Position numbers and translations under genes: made by a program. The notes below the pieces were generated by a model. The model was not told the origin of the DNA. It did not search any database and saw nothing but the letters and a program-made list of their open reading frames with translations. A stretch of DNA of 64,000 nt, from assembly GCA_019746135.1 (NCBI GenBank), contig JAIESI010000176.1:1-64000 (forward strand). Direction: 5' to 3'. Shown in pieces: positions 17,115 through 25,863 of the stretch (position 1 is the stretch's first letter; every line of letters starts with the position of its first letter). The stretch is from Xanthobacteraceae bacterium (GTDB lineage: Bacteria; Pseudomonadota; Alphaproteobacteria; Rhizobiales; Xanthobacteraceae).

Positions 17115-18200
17115 TTACGGCAGGTTCTGCGTGCCATCCGAGAACACCAGATCCTGGACCTGGCTCGCGGTAATCGTCTGGCCATCCGTGAACGTGATGG
17201 TGGTCTGTCCGGCGATGGTCTCGATCGAGTCCACGTCGGTCGACGCGCGATCGTTGAAGTCGATGGTGTTGTGACCAACTCCGCCGATGATCGTGCTGTC
17301 GCCGGTGTGGCTGGTGATCTCGAACGTATCGTCGCCGCCGCCGCCGAACAGCGTGTTGCCGCCTTCGCCGGCCCAGATGGTGTCGTTGCCGGCGCCGCCA
17401 TCGGCAAGCTGATTGGCGCCATCGCCCACGGCGATCTGGTCGTTGCCGTCGCCGCCGCTGAGCGTGTTGTTCGCGCCATCGCCGCCGAAGATCGTGTCGG
17501 AGCCGGTGCCGCCGAGCAGCAGGTTGCGGTCGCCGTCGCCACCCCAGATCTGGTCGTTCTGATTGCCGCCCTGAAGGACCTGGTTGTCGCCGTCGCCGCC
17601 GAACAGGAGGTCACGGCCGTCGCCGCCCGAGAGCGTGTCAAAGTTGCCGTCGCCGCCGAAGATCGTGTCGTTGCCGGCCTGGCCGTCGAACAACTGCTCG
17701 TTGCCGGCGCCGCCGACGATCGAGTCGTTGCCGTCACCGGCAAGGATGGTGTCGTTGCCTTCGCCATCGAACACGGTGTCCTGGCCGCTCCCGGTCAGGA
17801 CGATATCGTCGCCGGAGTTCTGCATGTCGACGAGATTGTCGCCGGTGCCGGTGGCAACCAGAACGTCCTGGTTGCCGGTTACCCGAAGATCGGAGTCGGT
17901 CGACACATTCTGGATGATGGCCTCGAGCTTGCCGCCGGTCTCCACCACGCCGTGCTCGTTGTTCAGGACGAGAGCTTCGGCCTTCTTGTCCAGCGGCTGG
18001 AAGCCGTCGCTGATCTGGACCGTGATGGTATCATCCGGCGGATTGTTGTGCCCCATTCCCTGCGCCTGACCGAAAGCGCTGTTGCCGGGACTGTTTTCAT
18101 CGTCGTAGAGGAAATTGAGGACAAAATCTCTGACAGAGGCATCGAGGTTGCCACTGATAACAGCGCTCAACTCGGCTTGGGTAAGATCGTACGTCGCCAT
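17115..18200 (-). CDS. RTX-type calcium-binding repeat protein, probable type I secretion substrate
   Basis: A 361-residue acidic protein with no N-terminal signal peptide. Residues about 110-310 are a long run of glycine/aspartate nonapeptides of the GGxGxDxLx kind (for example GGDGNDQIAV, GGTGSDTIFG, GGAGNDTIWA), which fold into a Ca-binding beta-roll. The last 50 residues form a hydrophilic/aliphatic tail containing TITFTDGQ, as expected of a C-terminal type I secretion signal. The N-terminal 110 residues show no enzymatic motif. The only transporter in view is the HlyB-HlyD-TolC set at 52.5-58.3 kb. Its upstream gap shares a 14-base motif with the gap beside the GT2 gene. Its function is unknown. 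Confidence 0.88.
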   Translation of the reverse strand: MATYDLTQAELSAVISGNLDASVRDFVLNFLYDDENSPGNSAFGQAQGMGHNNPPDDTITVQISDGFQPLDKKAEALVLNNEHGVVETGGKLEAIIQNVSTDSDLRVTGNQDVLVATGTGDNLVDMQNSGDDIVLTGSGQDTVFDGEGNDTILAGDGNDSIVGGAGNEQLFDGQAGNDTIFGGDGNFDTLSGGDGRDLLFGGDGDNQVLQGGNQNDQIWGGDGDRNLLLGGTGSDTIFGGDGANNTLSGGDGNDQIAVGDGANQLADGGAGNDTIWAGEGGNTLFGGGGDDTFEITSHTGDSTIIGGVGHNTIDFNDRASTDVDSIETIAGQTTITFTDGQTITASQVQDLVFSDGTQNLP

Positions 18201-18473
18201 TTCAAGTTCCTTTTCTTTCTCTGCCTGGAGATTGATGTTCCCTCTTGGGCTTGCGTTCGTCGCCCAGTCTCACGCGGCCTTGCGCTGCCGGCTTTTTATT
18301 CCTCTCACGGTCGCTCGTCTCTGCGTTTTTTCTATGGTCGCAGCGGAAAAAATACACTGCTGTTTCCGACAGCTTGATGGCAGCGGTCTGCAGTTTGTGT
18401 GACGTGCCCATGCGTGCAGCGGGACGCACGCGCGCAACGCTGATCGCACCGTGCGAGAAGGTCGATTCTACGG

Positions 18474-18487
18474 GCGAAATTCTGCGC
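18474..18487. promoter_or_regulatory. Motif shared with the GT2/methyltransferase intergenic region
   Basis: The 14 bases gcgaaattctgcgc recur exactly at 63072-63085, with three of the next four bases also alike. Both copies lie in long noncoding, AT-richer regions upstream of genes that could belong to one secretion and glycosylation system. Regulator binding is inferred. Confidence 0.35.
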
Positions 18488-18646
18488 GCGACCAAGTGAG
18501 GAAATGCGGCGAACGGTGGCGCGTGCAGAATCAAATCTTGTTTCAATGAATCGCATCCTGAAAAACTTCGTGTGCGCCGGTACCATGTTATGTGATGCGG
18601 CGAGTGAAATGTTTTCGCGAGACGCGCGAACTTGCTTTCGCAGCTT

Positions 18647-18676
18647 GAATCAAAACGATTTCGTAGAATCAAAACG
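18647..18676. repeat. Short direct repeat gaatcaaaacg
   Basis: Two exact 11-base copies at 18647-18657 and 18666-18676, start to start 19 bases apart, lie about 135-165 bases upstream of the quinone reductase gene. The spacing is near two helical turns, which would suit a dimeric or cooperative DNA-binding protein. Chance duplication cannot be excluded. Confidence 0.4.
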
Positions 18677-18810
18677 TCTCGCGCATGCGCGCGCAGCGCG
18701 ATGCATGTTCCGCTGCAGCAGGCAAGGTGCTGCCGCGGAGATGAGGTGTTCCGCTTCGAGCATTATCATTGTACCGTTCTGCGCATCGTTGAGCGGGGAG
18801 GGAGCAAGTC

Positions 18811-19776
18811 ATGAAAGCCGGAGTTGCGTCACCCGAGGGCGTTGTCATCGAGGACGTGCCGCCGCCCAAGCCGAAACCGACCGACATCCTGGTGAAAATC
18901 AAGGCGATTGCGCTCAATCGCGCCGATCTGGGTTCCGCGCGCGGCGACACCAGCCATGGCGCGATGGCCGGGCGTCCGGTCGGCAGCGAGTTCGCCGGCG
19001 AGGTCGTCGAAGCGGGTGCCGAGGTCCGCGACTTCAAGGCCGGCGACCGGGTGATGTGCCACAGCCCGGGCAGCCATGCGGAATACGCGGTCAGTGACTA
19101 TGGCCGCGCCATGAAGGTGCCGGACGGCATGAGCTTCGAGCTGGCGGCGACGCTGCCGATCGGTCTCAACACGCTGCACAACGCGTTGGTCACCGCGGGG
19201 CGCATGAAGGCCGGCGAATATGTCATGGTGCAGGGTGCGAGTTCCGGCGTCGGTATCATAGGGTTGCAGATCGCCAAGCTGATGGGCGCGAAGCTCGTGG
19301 TCGGCACCTCCACCAACGATGAGCGGCGGGCGAAGCTCAAGGAGTTCGGTGCCGACATCGCGGTCGACACGCGCGACCCGAAGTGGCCGGAGCAGGTGCT
19401 GGCGGCGACCGACGGCAAGGGGGTGCATCTGACGGTGGACATGCTGTCGGGCCCGACGGTGAGCCAGACCATGCAGGCGACCGCGCTGCTCGGCCGCATC
19501 GTCAACATCGGCCGGCTCGCCGGCATGAAGGCCGAGTTCGACTTCGATCTGCACGCGCGAAAGCGCATCGACTATATCGGCGTCACGTTCCGCACCCGCA
19601 CGGTGGAAGAGGTGCGCGACATCCTGTTCAAGATGCGCACCGACCTCTGGGACGACGTGAAGGCCGGGCGTATCCGTGTACCGATCGACCAGGCCTATCC
19701 GCTGTCGGAAGCCCGGGCCGGCCATGACCATATGCGCGCGAACAAGCACTTCGGCAAAATCCTCCTGATTCCTTGA
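18811..19776 (+). CDS. Zinc-independent quinone oxidoreductase / MDR-superfamily alcohol dehydrogenase-like
   Basis: A 321-residue medium-chain dehydrogenase/reductase. The GroES-like N-terminal domain lacks the structural zinc cysteines. The Rossmann part contains VQGASSGVGIIGLQIAKLMGA with the AxxGxxG-type NADPH-binding turn, which is typical of zeta-crystallin-like quinone or enone reductases. GGAGGGAG lies just upstream of the ATG. It leads into an amidohydrolase gene 10 bases later, so the two probably act together on one substrate, which the sequence does not identify. Confidence 0.88.
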   Translation: MKAGVASPEGVVIEDVPPPKPKPTDILVKIKAIALNRADLGSARGDTSHGAMAGRPVGSEFAGEVVEAGAEVRDFKAGDRVMCHSPGSHAEYAVSDYGRAMKVPDGMSFELAATLPIGLNTLHNALVTAGRMKAGEYVMVQGASSGVGIIGLQIAKLMGAKLVVGTSTNDERRAKLKEFGADIAVDTRDPKWPEQVLAATDGKGVHLTVDMLSGPTVSQTMQATALLGRIVNIGRLAGMKAEFDFDLHARKRIDYIGVTFRTRTVEEVRDILFKMRTDLWDDVKAGRIRVPIDQAYPLSEARAGHDHMRANKHFGKILLIP

Positions 19777-19786
19777 GGATGCGCGA

Positions 19787-20626
19787 ATGACCGTGGCCGG
19801 ACGGACGATCGTCGACGCCCAGGTGCATCTGTGGCTTCCCGAGACGCCGGACTGGAGGTGGGTGCCGGGCCGCAAGCCGCAGCTTCCCGAGCCGTTCACC
19901 ATCGACAAGCTGGTGCCGATGATGGACGAGGCCGGTGTCGACCGCGCGGTGATCGTGCCGGCGTCCTGGCCGGGCGACCGCAACGACTACGCCATCGAGG
20001 CGGTGAGGCAACACCCGAAGCGGTTCGCCGTCATGGGGCGTATCCCGCTGGACAAGCCTGAGTCGGCGGCGCTGCTGCCGCAATGGAGGGAGCAGCCCGG
20101 CATGCTTGGCATCCGGCTGACGTTCCAGCGCGAGCAGGCGGCGCTGCTCGACCGCGCCGATTGGGTTTTCCCGGCGGCGGAGAAGGCGGGGCTGCCGATC
20201 ATGTTCTTTGCGCCCGACAACATCCCGCGGTTTGCGGCCGTGGCCGAGCGTCATCCCGGGCTGACGCTGATCATCGACCACATGAGCCTCAATTTGGAAA
20301 TCGCCAAGGAGCGGCGGATCGAGCCCGCGATCGACGAGGTGGTGAAGCTTGCGAAATATCCGAACGTGTCGGTCAAGGTATCGTCGGCGGTGAACTTCAC
20401 GATGGAGCCCTATCCGTTCCGCGACATGACGGAGCACATCAAGCGCTGCTTCGATGCCTACGGGCCGAAACGCTGCTACTGGGGCACCGACCTGACCAAT
20501 TCACTGGCCAAGGCGACCTATCGCCAGCGCATCACCCATTTCACCGAGGAGCTCCCGTTCCTGTCGGAAGAGGACAAGGACTGGGTGATGGGGAAGTCGA
20601 TCCTGGCGCGGCTAAACTGGGCGTAG
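19787..20626 (+). CDS. Amidohydrolase-family (TIM-barrel) metal-dependent hydrolase
   Basis: A 279-residue amidohydrolase-2 family protein, related to LigI-like lactonases and sugar-lactone hydrolases. The usual first metal motif HxH reads DAQVHLW (Q12, H14), so the first histidine is glutamine, a variant that recurs in this subfamily. Later family segments are PASWPGDRNDY, LIIDHMSLN and YWGTDLTNS, the last carrying the conserved aspartate. It sits 10 bases after the quinone reductase gene, and its 3' end overlaps the convergent GT87 gene by 15 bases. The substrate is unknown. Confidence 0.85.
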   Translation: MTVAGRTIVDAQVHLWLPETPDWRWVPGRKPQLPEPFTIDKLVPMMDEAGVDRAVIVPASWPGDRNDYAIEAVRQHPKRFAVMGRIPLDKPESAALLPQWREQPGMLGIRLTFQREQAALLDRADWVFPAAEKAGLPIMFFAPDNIPRFAAVAERHPGLTLIIDHMSLNLEIAKERRIEPAIDEVVKLAKYPNVSVKVSSAVNFTMEPYPFRDMTEHIKRCFDAYGPKRCYWGTDLTNSLAKATYRQRITHFTEELPFLSEEDKDWVMGKSILARLNWA

Positions 20627-21832
20627 CTCGCTGGCAGGCGGTGCGGCGGTGAGCCGGATCGCTCCGAGCGCGAGCAGCGTCAGCATCAGGCTGAGCGTGA
20701 GCACGCCGGCGCGCAGATCCCATGCGGGGACGGCAAAGCGCAGTGCAATGCAGCCGGCGCAGGCAATCCCGGCCACGATGCGCAGGTTCTTTGGTTGTTG
20801 CGAATCGACAAGGGCGGCCACGATCAGCACAAAGGCCGGCAGCATGACGACAGCGTGATAGGGCACGAGCCAGCTGCTGAAGGGCAGCGGCAGCATCAGC
20901 ATCACGACGACGTCGCTGAGCCGCGCGATGTCGGCATTGCCATTCGGGGAACGGCGCCAAGTCGCGAGAAAATAACCGAGCACCATGGCAAGCCAGAGCG
21001 CTTGCGCGCACCGGGCGGCGATTCGTGCGGCATCGCTCGTGGGGTCAACGCCAAGCAAGGTGCCCGTGGCCCTTGGCAATGACAGCGGCGGCTGGGCCGT
21101 GCCGACGGGGTGTAACGTATAAAGAATTTCGTTGATCCAGCTCAGGCCGAGCTTGAACGAGTGATCCACGCCGAAGGTCAGGAGCGGCAAGCCAATGGCC
21201 AGAACCAGCGCGGCGACAGCGCTGGCGAGCGCCAGCCGATATTCGCCGCGCCAGAGAAAGCCCGGGATCAGGACGGCGCTGTAGAGCTTCAGATTGGCGG
21301 TCACCGCGAACAAAATCGCCGTGATCCAGGTCCGCCGTGCAACGAGCCCCAGCATGATGAGGGCGAGATAGATCAGGTTGTTGTTGTGGGCGCGCATGTC
21401 CCATTCGATCGGAGCGCTGACGATGAACACGGCGGCGGCCGCAATCGGCAGGCGCAGATGCGAGCGCGCCAGTCCGGCAAGGTGCAGGCTCGCCCAGATC
21501 ACGACGGCGAAGGACAGACCTTGCAGGATCATCCAGACGACGAACGCCGCAACCTGCGGCATCAGGCTGAGCGGCAGCATCATCGCCACCGCCGAAGGCA
21601 GGTAAGGAAACGAGATCAGCCAGTTGCCGCTGACGACCGATGGATAGTCCTGCGCCGCGATTTGCGGCGGCAGCAGGTACCACATGCGGAAATCGACCTG
21701 ACGGGTATCGCCCGTCACCAACGCTTCGAACCGGAATCCGGTCAGAAAATACAGAACAAAGATCGCGAAGGCGGCAAGAAGGATTTGCTCGATCACGCGC
21801 CAGCGCCGGCGCTCCAAATCGTCGAGGTTCAC
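20612..21832 (-). CDS. GT87-family (DUF2029) membrane glycosyltransferase
   Basis: A 406-residue polytopic membrane protein with about ten hydrophobic segments and the GT-C architecture of the GT87 family (polyprenyl-phosphate-mannose-dependent mannosyltransferase-like). Conserved-looking features are a short acidic loop after the first segment (TGDTRQVDFRMWY), WDMRAHNNNLIYLAL and NLKLYSAVLIPGFLWR. The start is GTG, 7 bases after TctA, so it is read with the transporter operon although no functional link is obvious. It may modify a cell-envelope glycan. Confidence 0.82.
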   Translation of the reverse strand: MNLDDLERRRWRVIEQILLAAFAIFVLYFLTGFRFEALVTGDTRQVDFRMWYLLPPQIAAQDYPSVVSGNWLISFPYLPSAVAMMLPLSLMPQVAAFVVWMILQGLSFAVVIWASLHLAGLARSHLRLPIAAAAVFIVSAPIEWDMRAHNNNLIYLALIMLGLVARRTWITAILFAVTANLKLYSAVLIPGFLWRGEYRLALASAVAALVLAIGLPLLTFGVDHSFKLGLSWINEILYTLHPVGTAQPPLSLPRATGTLLGVDPTSDAARIAARCAQALWLAMVLGYFLATWRRSPNGNADIARLSDVVVMLMLPLPFSSWLVPYHAVVMLPAFVLIVAALVDSQQPKNLRIVAGIACAGCIALRFAVPAWDLRAGVLTLSLMLTLLALGAIRLTAAPPASELRPV

Positions 21833-21839
21833 CTGGCCC

Positions 21840-23336
21840 TCACCCCGCCACTTCGACGCGCCGTTTGCGCACCGCAGGTGCGATCATCATCACGAGAATG
21901 AGGAAGGTTGCGATCAGGAAGGCGAGGCTGAGCGGCCGGGTGAAGAACACCGACGGATTGCCCTTCGACATCAGCATGGCGCGGCGCAGGTGCTCCTCCA
22001 TCATCGGGCCGAGCACGAAGCCGAGCAGCATCGGCGCGGGGCTGCAGCCGAGCTTGATCCAGAGGAAGCCGATGACGCCGAACAGCGCGGTGAGGTAGAT
22101 CTCGAACGACGAGTTGTTGACGCTGTAGATGCCGATCGCCGAGAACGCCATGATTGCCGGGAAAAGAAGGCGATAGGGCACCCGGAGCAGCTTCACCCAG
22201 AGCCCGATCATCGGCAGGTTGAGGATCACCAGCAGCGCGTTGCCGATCCACATGCTGGCGATGAGGCCCCAGAACAGCTCGGGCCGCGTGGTCATCACCT
22301 CGGGCCCCGGCTGGATGCCCTGGATGGTGAGCGCGCCGAGCATCAGCGCCATCACGCCCGAAGCGGGAAGCCCGAGCGTCAGCATCGGAATGAACTTGCA
22401 CTGCGCGTCGGCGTTGTTGGCCGACTCGGGACCGGCGACGCCTTCGATGGCGCCTTTGCCGAAGCGCGACGGATCCTTCGCGAGCTTCTTCTCCAGCATG
22501 TAGGAGGAGAACGAGGCGATCGCGGGCCCGGTGCCGGGCAGCACGCCGAAGAACGAGCCGATCACCGTTCCACGGGCGATCGGCCCCGCGGACGCCTTCA
22601 GGTCGGCCCGCGTCGGCATCAGGTTCTTCACCTTGTCGGTGAAGATCTTGCGCTCCTCGGGGTTGCCGAGGTTCGCGACGATCTCGCCGACCGCAAACAC
22701 GCCGACCGCGATGACGATGAAGCCGATGCCGTCCGACAGCTCGGTGATGCCGAAGGAGAAGCGCTGCACGCCGGTGTTGACGTCGGTGCCGACGATGCCC
22801 AGCAGCAGGCCCATCACCACCATGGCGAGCGATTTGCCGATGTCGCCCTGTGCCAGCACCGCCGCGGCCACGAGGCCCATCAGCATCAGCGAGAAGTACT
22901 CCGGCGCGCCGAATTTCAACGCGATCTCCGCGAGCGGTGGTCCGGCCAGCGCGATCAGCAGGGTGCCGAAGGTGCCCGCGGCAAACGAGCCGATGGCGGC
23001 GATGGCAAGCGCCGGCCCGGCGCGGCCCTGCCGCGCCATCTGGTAGCCGTCGATACAGGTGACGACCGCGGAGGTCTCGCCGGGCAGGTTGACGAGAATG
23101 GCGGTGGTCGAGCCGCCGTATTGCGCGCCGTAATAGATGCCGGCGAGCATGATCAGCGCGCCGACCGGGGCGACATTGAAGGTGATCGGCAAGAGCATCG
23201 CGATGGTGGCAAGCGGGCCGATGCCGGGCAGCACGCCGATCAGCGTGCCGACCGACACGCCGATGATGCAGTAGCCGAGGTTCTGCAGCGTGAAGGCGAC
23301 GCCGAAGCCGAAGACAAGGTTGTTGAACAGATCCAT
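21840..23336 (-). CDS. tctA: Tripartite tricarboxylate transporter permease, large subunit TctA
   Basis: A 498-residue polytopic membrane protein of the TctA family with around 12 segments. Two family glycine-proline loops are present: VLPGIGPLATIAMLLPITF near residue 40 and VLPGTGPAIASF in the second half. QYGGSTTAILVNLPGE follows the first. TctA forms the sodium- or proton-coupled channel and takes substrate from a Bug-type binding protein. ATG 23336 was chosen over 23396 because homology begins at MDLFNNL. It lies 4 bases after tctB, with two binding-protein genes just upstream, a full transporter set. Confidence 0.93.
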   Translation of the reverse strand: MDLFNNLVFGFGVAFTLQNLGYCIIGVSVGTLIGVLPGIGPLATIAMLLPITFNVAPVGALIMLAGIYYGAQYGGSTTAILVNLPGETSAVVTCIDGYQMARQGRAGPALAIAAIGSFAAGTFGTLLIALAGPPLAEIALKFGAPEYFSLMLMGLVAAAVLAQGDIGKSLAMVVMGLLLGIVGTDVNTGVQRFSFGITELSDGIGFIVIAVGVFAVGEIVANLGNPEERKIFTDKVKNLMPTRADLKASAGPIARGTVIGSFFGVLPGTGPAIASFSSYMLEKKLAKDPSRFGKGAIEGVAGPESANNADAQCKFIPMLTLGLPASGVMALMLGALTIQGIQPGPEVMTTRPELFWGLIASMWIGNALLVILNLPMIGLWVKLLRVPYRLLFPAIMAFSAIGIYSVNNSSFEIYLTALFGVIGFLWIKLGCSPAPMLLGFVLGPMMEEHLRRAMLMSKGNPSVFFTRPLSLAFLIATFLILVMMIAPAVRKRRVEVAG

Positions 23337-23340
23337 CGCG

Positions 23341-23793
23341 TCACCAGCCGGCGAGAAGCGGATAGGGCAGGCCGAGCCCGTAGATGAACAGCGCAACCGA
23401 GAATGCGGTCAGTCCGACCGCCAGCAGCAGGACCTCGACGAGCTTGAATTCGGTGCCGGCGGCGGCTGAGCCGAAGATCAGCACCAGCAAGGCCGGAATG
23501 AAGCCGGCATGCTCCATCAACAGGCCGAACAGCACCAGCGACAGCGGCAGCACGATCAGCGCGCGCAGCGACCAGCCACCTTCCATCTTCTCGTTGCGCT
23601 TGAGGCCCATGACCACGAGATAGAGGCCGAACAGCACCAGGCCGCCGCCGAGCACGGACGGGAAATAGCCGGGTCCCATCCGCAGCGACGTGCCGAAGGC
23701 ATAGTTGCGCGCGATGATGACCGATCCGGCGCCGACCACGATCAGCATCACGCCGGCCCAGAAGTCGCGGTTGTTGCGGAATTCAAGCTGCAT
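23341..23793 (-). CDS. tctB: Tripartite tricarboxylate transporter small subunit TctB
   Basis: A 150-residue protein with four hydrophobic segments, the standard size and topology of TctB. The N-terminal part with RNNRDFWAGVMLIVVGAGSVIIARNY and the RMGPGYFP motif is characteristic of the family. It partners TctA, whose ATG is 4 bases downstream. Upstream are the two Bug genes at 23865 and 24881. Confidence 0.9.
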   Translation of the reverse strand: MQLEFRNNRDFWAGVMLIVVGAGSVIIARNYAFGTSLRMGPGYFPSVLGGGLVLFGLYLVVMGLKRNEKMEGGWSLRALIVLPLSLVLFGLLMEHAGFIPALLVLIFGSAAAGTEFKLVEVLLLAVGLTAFSVALFIYGLGLPYPLLAGW

Positions 23794-23864
23794 GGACGAC
23801 GGGCCCTGCTCCGCCCCTTACGCGAGGCCGGTTGGGATTCGGGGGTGGGGGAAGGAAACCACGG

Positions 23865-24842
23865 TCATTCCGCCTTGATCCCGGCCTCCTTTACCACGCG
23901 CTCCCACTTCTTCATTTCGCTTTCGATGAACGCTCCGAACTCCGCCGTGCTCATCTTGCGGGTGGCCGCGCCCTCCTTCTCGAACTGCGACTGGATTTCC
24001 GGCGAGTCCTGCGCCTTCTCCAGCGCCTCGTGCAGCTTGGCGATGATCGCCGGCGGCACGCCCGCGGGTGCGATCAGTCCCCACCAGTTCAGCGCCTCGT
24101 AGCCGGGCAGGCCCGCTTCCGAAATCGTCGGATATTCCGCCAGCGCCGGCACGCGCGCCGCGCCGCCGGTGCCGAGCGCGCGCAGCCGGCCGGTCTTGAT
24201 GTGCGGCACGGCCTGAACCAGCGAGGAGAACATCACCTTGTTGTGGCCGCCCAGCACGTCGACCAGCGCCGGGCCGCCGCCGCGGAACGGCACGTGCATC
24301 AGCTTCGTCTTCGATTCGAGCTGGAACAGCTCGGCGCCGAGATGCTGGAAGGTGGCGATGCCAGCCGAGGCGTAGCTCACCTCGCCGGGCTTCGACCGCG
24401 CGAGATCGAGGAACTCCTTCACCGTGTTGATCGGCAGGCTCGGATGCACCGTGAGCACGTTGGTGCCGGTGCCCATGATGCCGATCGGCGTGAAGGCTTT
24501 GATCGGATCGTAGGGCAGCTTGTAGAGCCACGGATTGACCGAGTGCGCGATCGAGATGACGAGGATGGTGTAGCCGTCCGGCGCGGCCTTGGAGGCCGCC
24601 TCGCTGCCGACCACGCCGCCGGCACCGCTGCGGTTGTCGATCACGATCTGCTTGCCGAGCCGCTCGCTCATTTGCGCGGCGAGGGCGCGGCCGACGATGT
24701 CGTTGCTGCCGCCGGCCGGGAACGGAATGATCATTCGGATCGGCCGGTTCGGATAGTCGGACTGCGCCGCGGCCGGAGCCGCGAGCGAGAAGGCGATCGA
24801 CAGTCCGACCGCCGCCGTCAGCAGAACGCGCATTTTCGCCAT
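23865..24842 (-). CDS. Bug/TctC-family substrate-binding protein of the adjacent TctAB transporter
   Basis: A 325-residue periplasmic binding protein. The signal peptide ends AAPAAAQ and is followed by [20 protein letters not shown], the family hallmark, then the PDGYTILVI and VPFRGGGPALVDVLGGH segments. The ATG at 24842 follows a GGGGGGAAG purine tract; the longer frame upstream reads through the neighbouring Bug gene out of frame. It is a close paralogue of the next gene upstream, so the transporter has two alternative receptors. The ligand is unknown. Confidence 0.92.
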   Translation of the reverse strand: MAKMRVLLTAAVGLSIAFSLAAPAAAQSDYPNRPIRMIIPFPAGGSNDIVGRALAAQMSERLGKQIVIDNRSGAGGVVGSEAASKAAPDGYTILVISIAHSVNPWLYKLPYDPIKAFTPIGIMGTGTNVLTVHPSLPINTVKEFLDLARSKPGEVSYASAGIATFQHLGAELFQLESKTKLMHVPFRGGGPALVDVLGGHNKVMFSSLVQAVPHIKTGRLRALGTGGAARVPALAEYPTISEAGLPGYEALNWWGLIAPAGVPPAIIAKLHEALEKAQDSPEIQSQFEKEGAATRKMSTAEFGAFIESEMKKWERVVKEAGIKAE

Positions 24843-24880
24843 GGCACAACTTCCCCCCGTTGTTGTTGCGTCTCCGGTGG

Positions 24881-25849
24881 CTATTCGGCCTTGATGCCGC
24901 CTTTCTTCACCACCTGCTCCCACTTCTGCATCTCGCTCACCATGAAGGCGCCGAACTCCTTGGGCGACTTCTTGATGACGATCGCGCCTTCGGTCGCGAA
25001 CTGCTTCTCCACCTCCGGCGAATCCTGCGCCGCGGTCAGCGCCGCGTGCAGCTTGTCGATGATCGGCTGCGGCGTGCCCGCAGGGGCGACGATGCCCCAC
25101 CAGTTGACCGCCTCGTAGGTCGGCACGCCCGCTTCCGACACCGACGGCACGTCCGGAAGCACCTTGCTGCGCTCCTTGGAGCCGACGCCGAGCGCCTTGA
25201 GCTTGCCGGTTTTCAGATGCGGCGTGGTCTGCACCAGCGAGGAGAACACCACCTTGGTGTGGCCGCCGATCACGTCGATCATCGACGGACCGCCGCCCTT
25301 GAACGGCACGTGCAGCATGTCGACGCCGGCTTCGAGCTTGAACAGCTCACCGCCGAGATGCTGGAACGAGCCGACGCCGGCGGATGCATACTGAATGTCG
25401 CCGGGCTTGCTCTTGGCAAGCGCCAGAAGCTCCTTGATCGAATTGACCGGAAGCGCAGGGTTGACCGCCACGACATTCGGGCCTGAGCCCATCACGCCGA
25501 TCGGCGCGAAATCCTTGATCGGGTCGTAGGGCAACTTGTAGAGCCAGGGGTTGACCGCGTGCGCGAGTGAAATCACCAGCAGGGTGTAGCCATCCGCCGG
25601 CGCCTTGCCGGCGAGCTCGGTGCCGATGACGCCGCCAGCGCCGCCACGGTTGTCGATCACAACCTGCTTGCCGAGTTGCTTGCCGAGCTGCTCGCCGATC
25701 ATGCGGCCGACCACGTCGTTGCTGCCGCCGGGCGGGAACGGGATGATGAGCCGCACCGGGCGGTTCGGGTAGTCGGACTGGGCTGTGGCGGGCGCAGCCA
25801 GCGCCAGCAGCACGCCGGCGGCGGCAAACAGCGTCGAACGAACGGGCAT
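24881..25849 (-). CDS. Bug/TctC-family substrate-binding protein (second receptor of the TctAB operon)
   Basis: A 322-residue paralogue of the downstream Bug protein, sharing SDYPNRPVRLIIPFPPGGSN, PYDPIKDFAPIGVMGSGPN and VPFKGGGPSMIDVIGGH, and ending in the same GGIKAE-type tail. The signal peptide ends APATAQ. ATG 25849 has GGGAGAG 8 bases upstream; an alternative ATG at 25864 overlaps the upstream hydrolase stop. The pair probably arose by tandem duplication and may extend the range of acids carried by TctAB. Confidence 0.9.
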   Translation of the reverse strand: MPVRSTLFAAAGVLLALAAPATAQSDYPNRPVRLIIPFPPGGSNDVVGRMIGEQLGKQLGKQVVIDNRGGAGGVIGTELAGKAPADGYTLLVISLAHAVNPWLYKLPYDPIKDFAPIGVMGSGPNVVAVNPALPVNSIKELLALAKSKPGDIQYASAGVGSFQHLGGELFKLEAGVDMLHVPFKGGGPSMIDVIGGHTKVVFSSLVQTTPHLKTGKLKALGVGSKERSKVLPDVPSVSEAGVPTYEAVNWWGIVAPAGTPQPIIDKLHAALTAAQDSPEVEKQFATEGAIVIKKSPKEFGAFMVSEMQKWEQVVKKGGIKAE

Positions 25850-25863
25850 CGGCGTCTCTCCCA

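Larger units (their letters stand above)
18201..18810. other. 610-base intergenic region upstream of the RTX gene and quinone reductase gene
   Basis: No gene is convincing here; short frames are of poor quality and lack ribosome-binding sites. The region is AT-richer than its flanks and should hold the promoters of both divergent genes. Structure seen: gcgaaattctgcgc at 18474-18487, shared with 63072-63085, and a direct repeat gaatcaaaacg at 18647-18657 and 18666-18676. GGAGGGAG is immediately before the ATG at 18811. A small RNA is possible but nothing shows it. Confidence 0.6.

Noticed and set aside
17115-18200. The repetitive coding DNA as a possible CRISPR or minisatellite
   Set aside because: The periodicity is that of glycine/aspartate nonapeptides in frame; there are no constant repeats with unique spacers.
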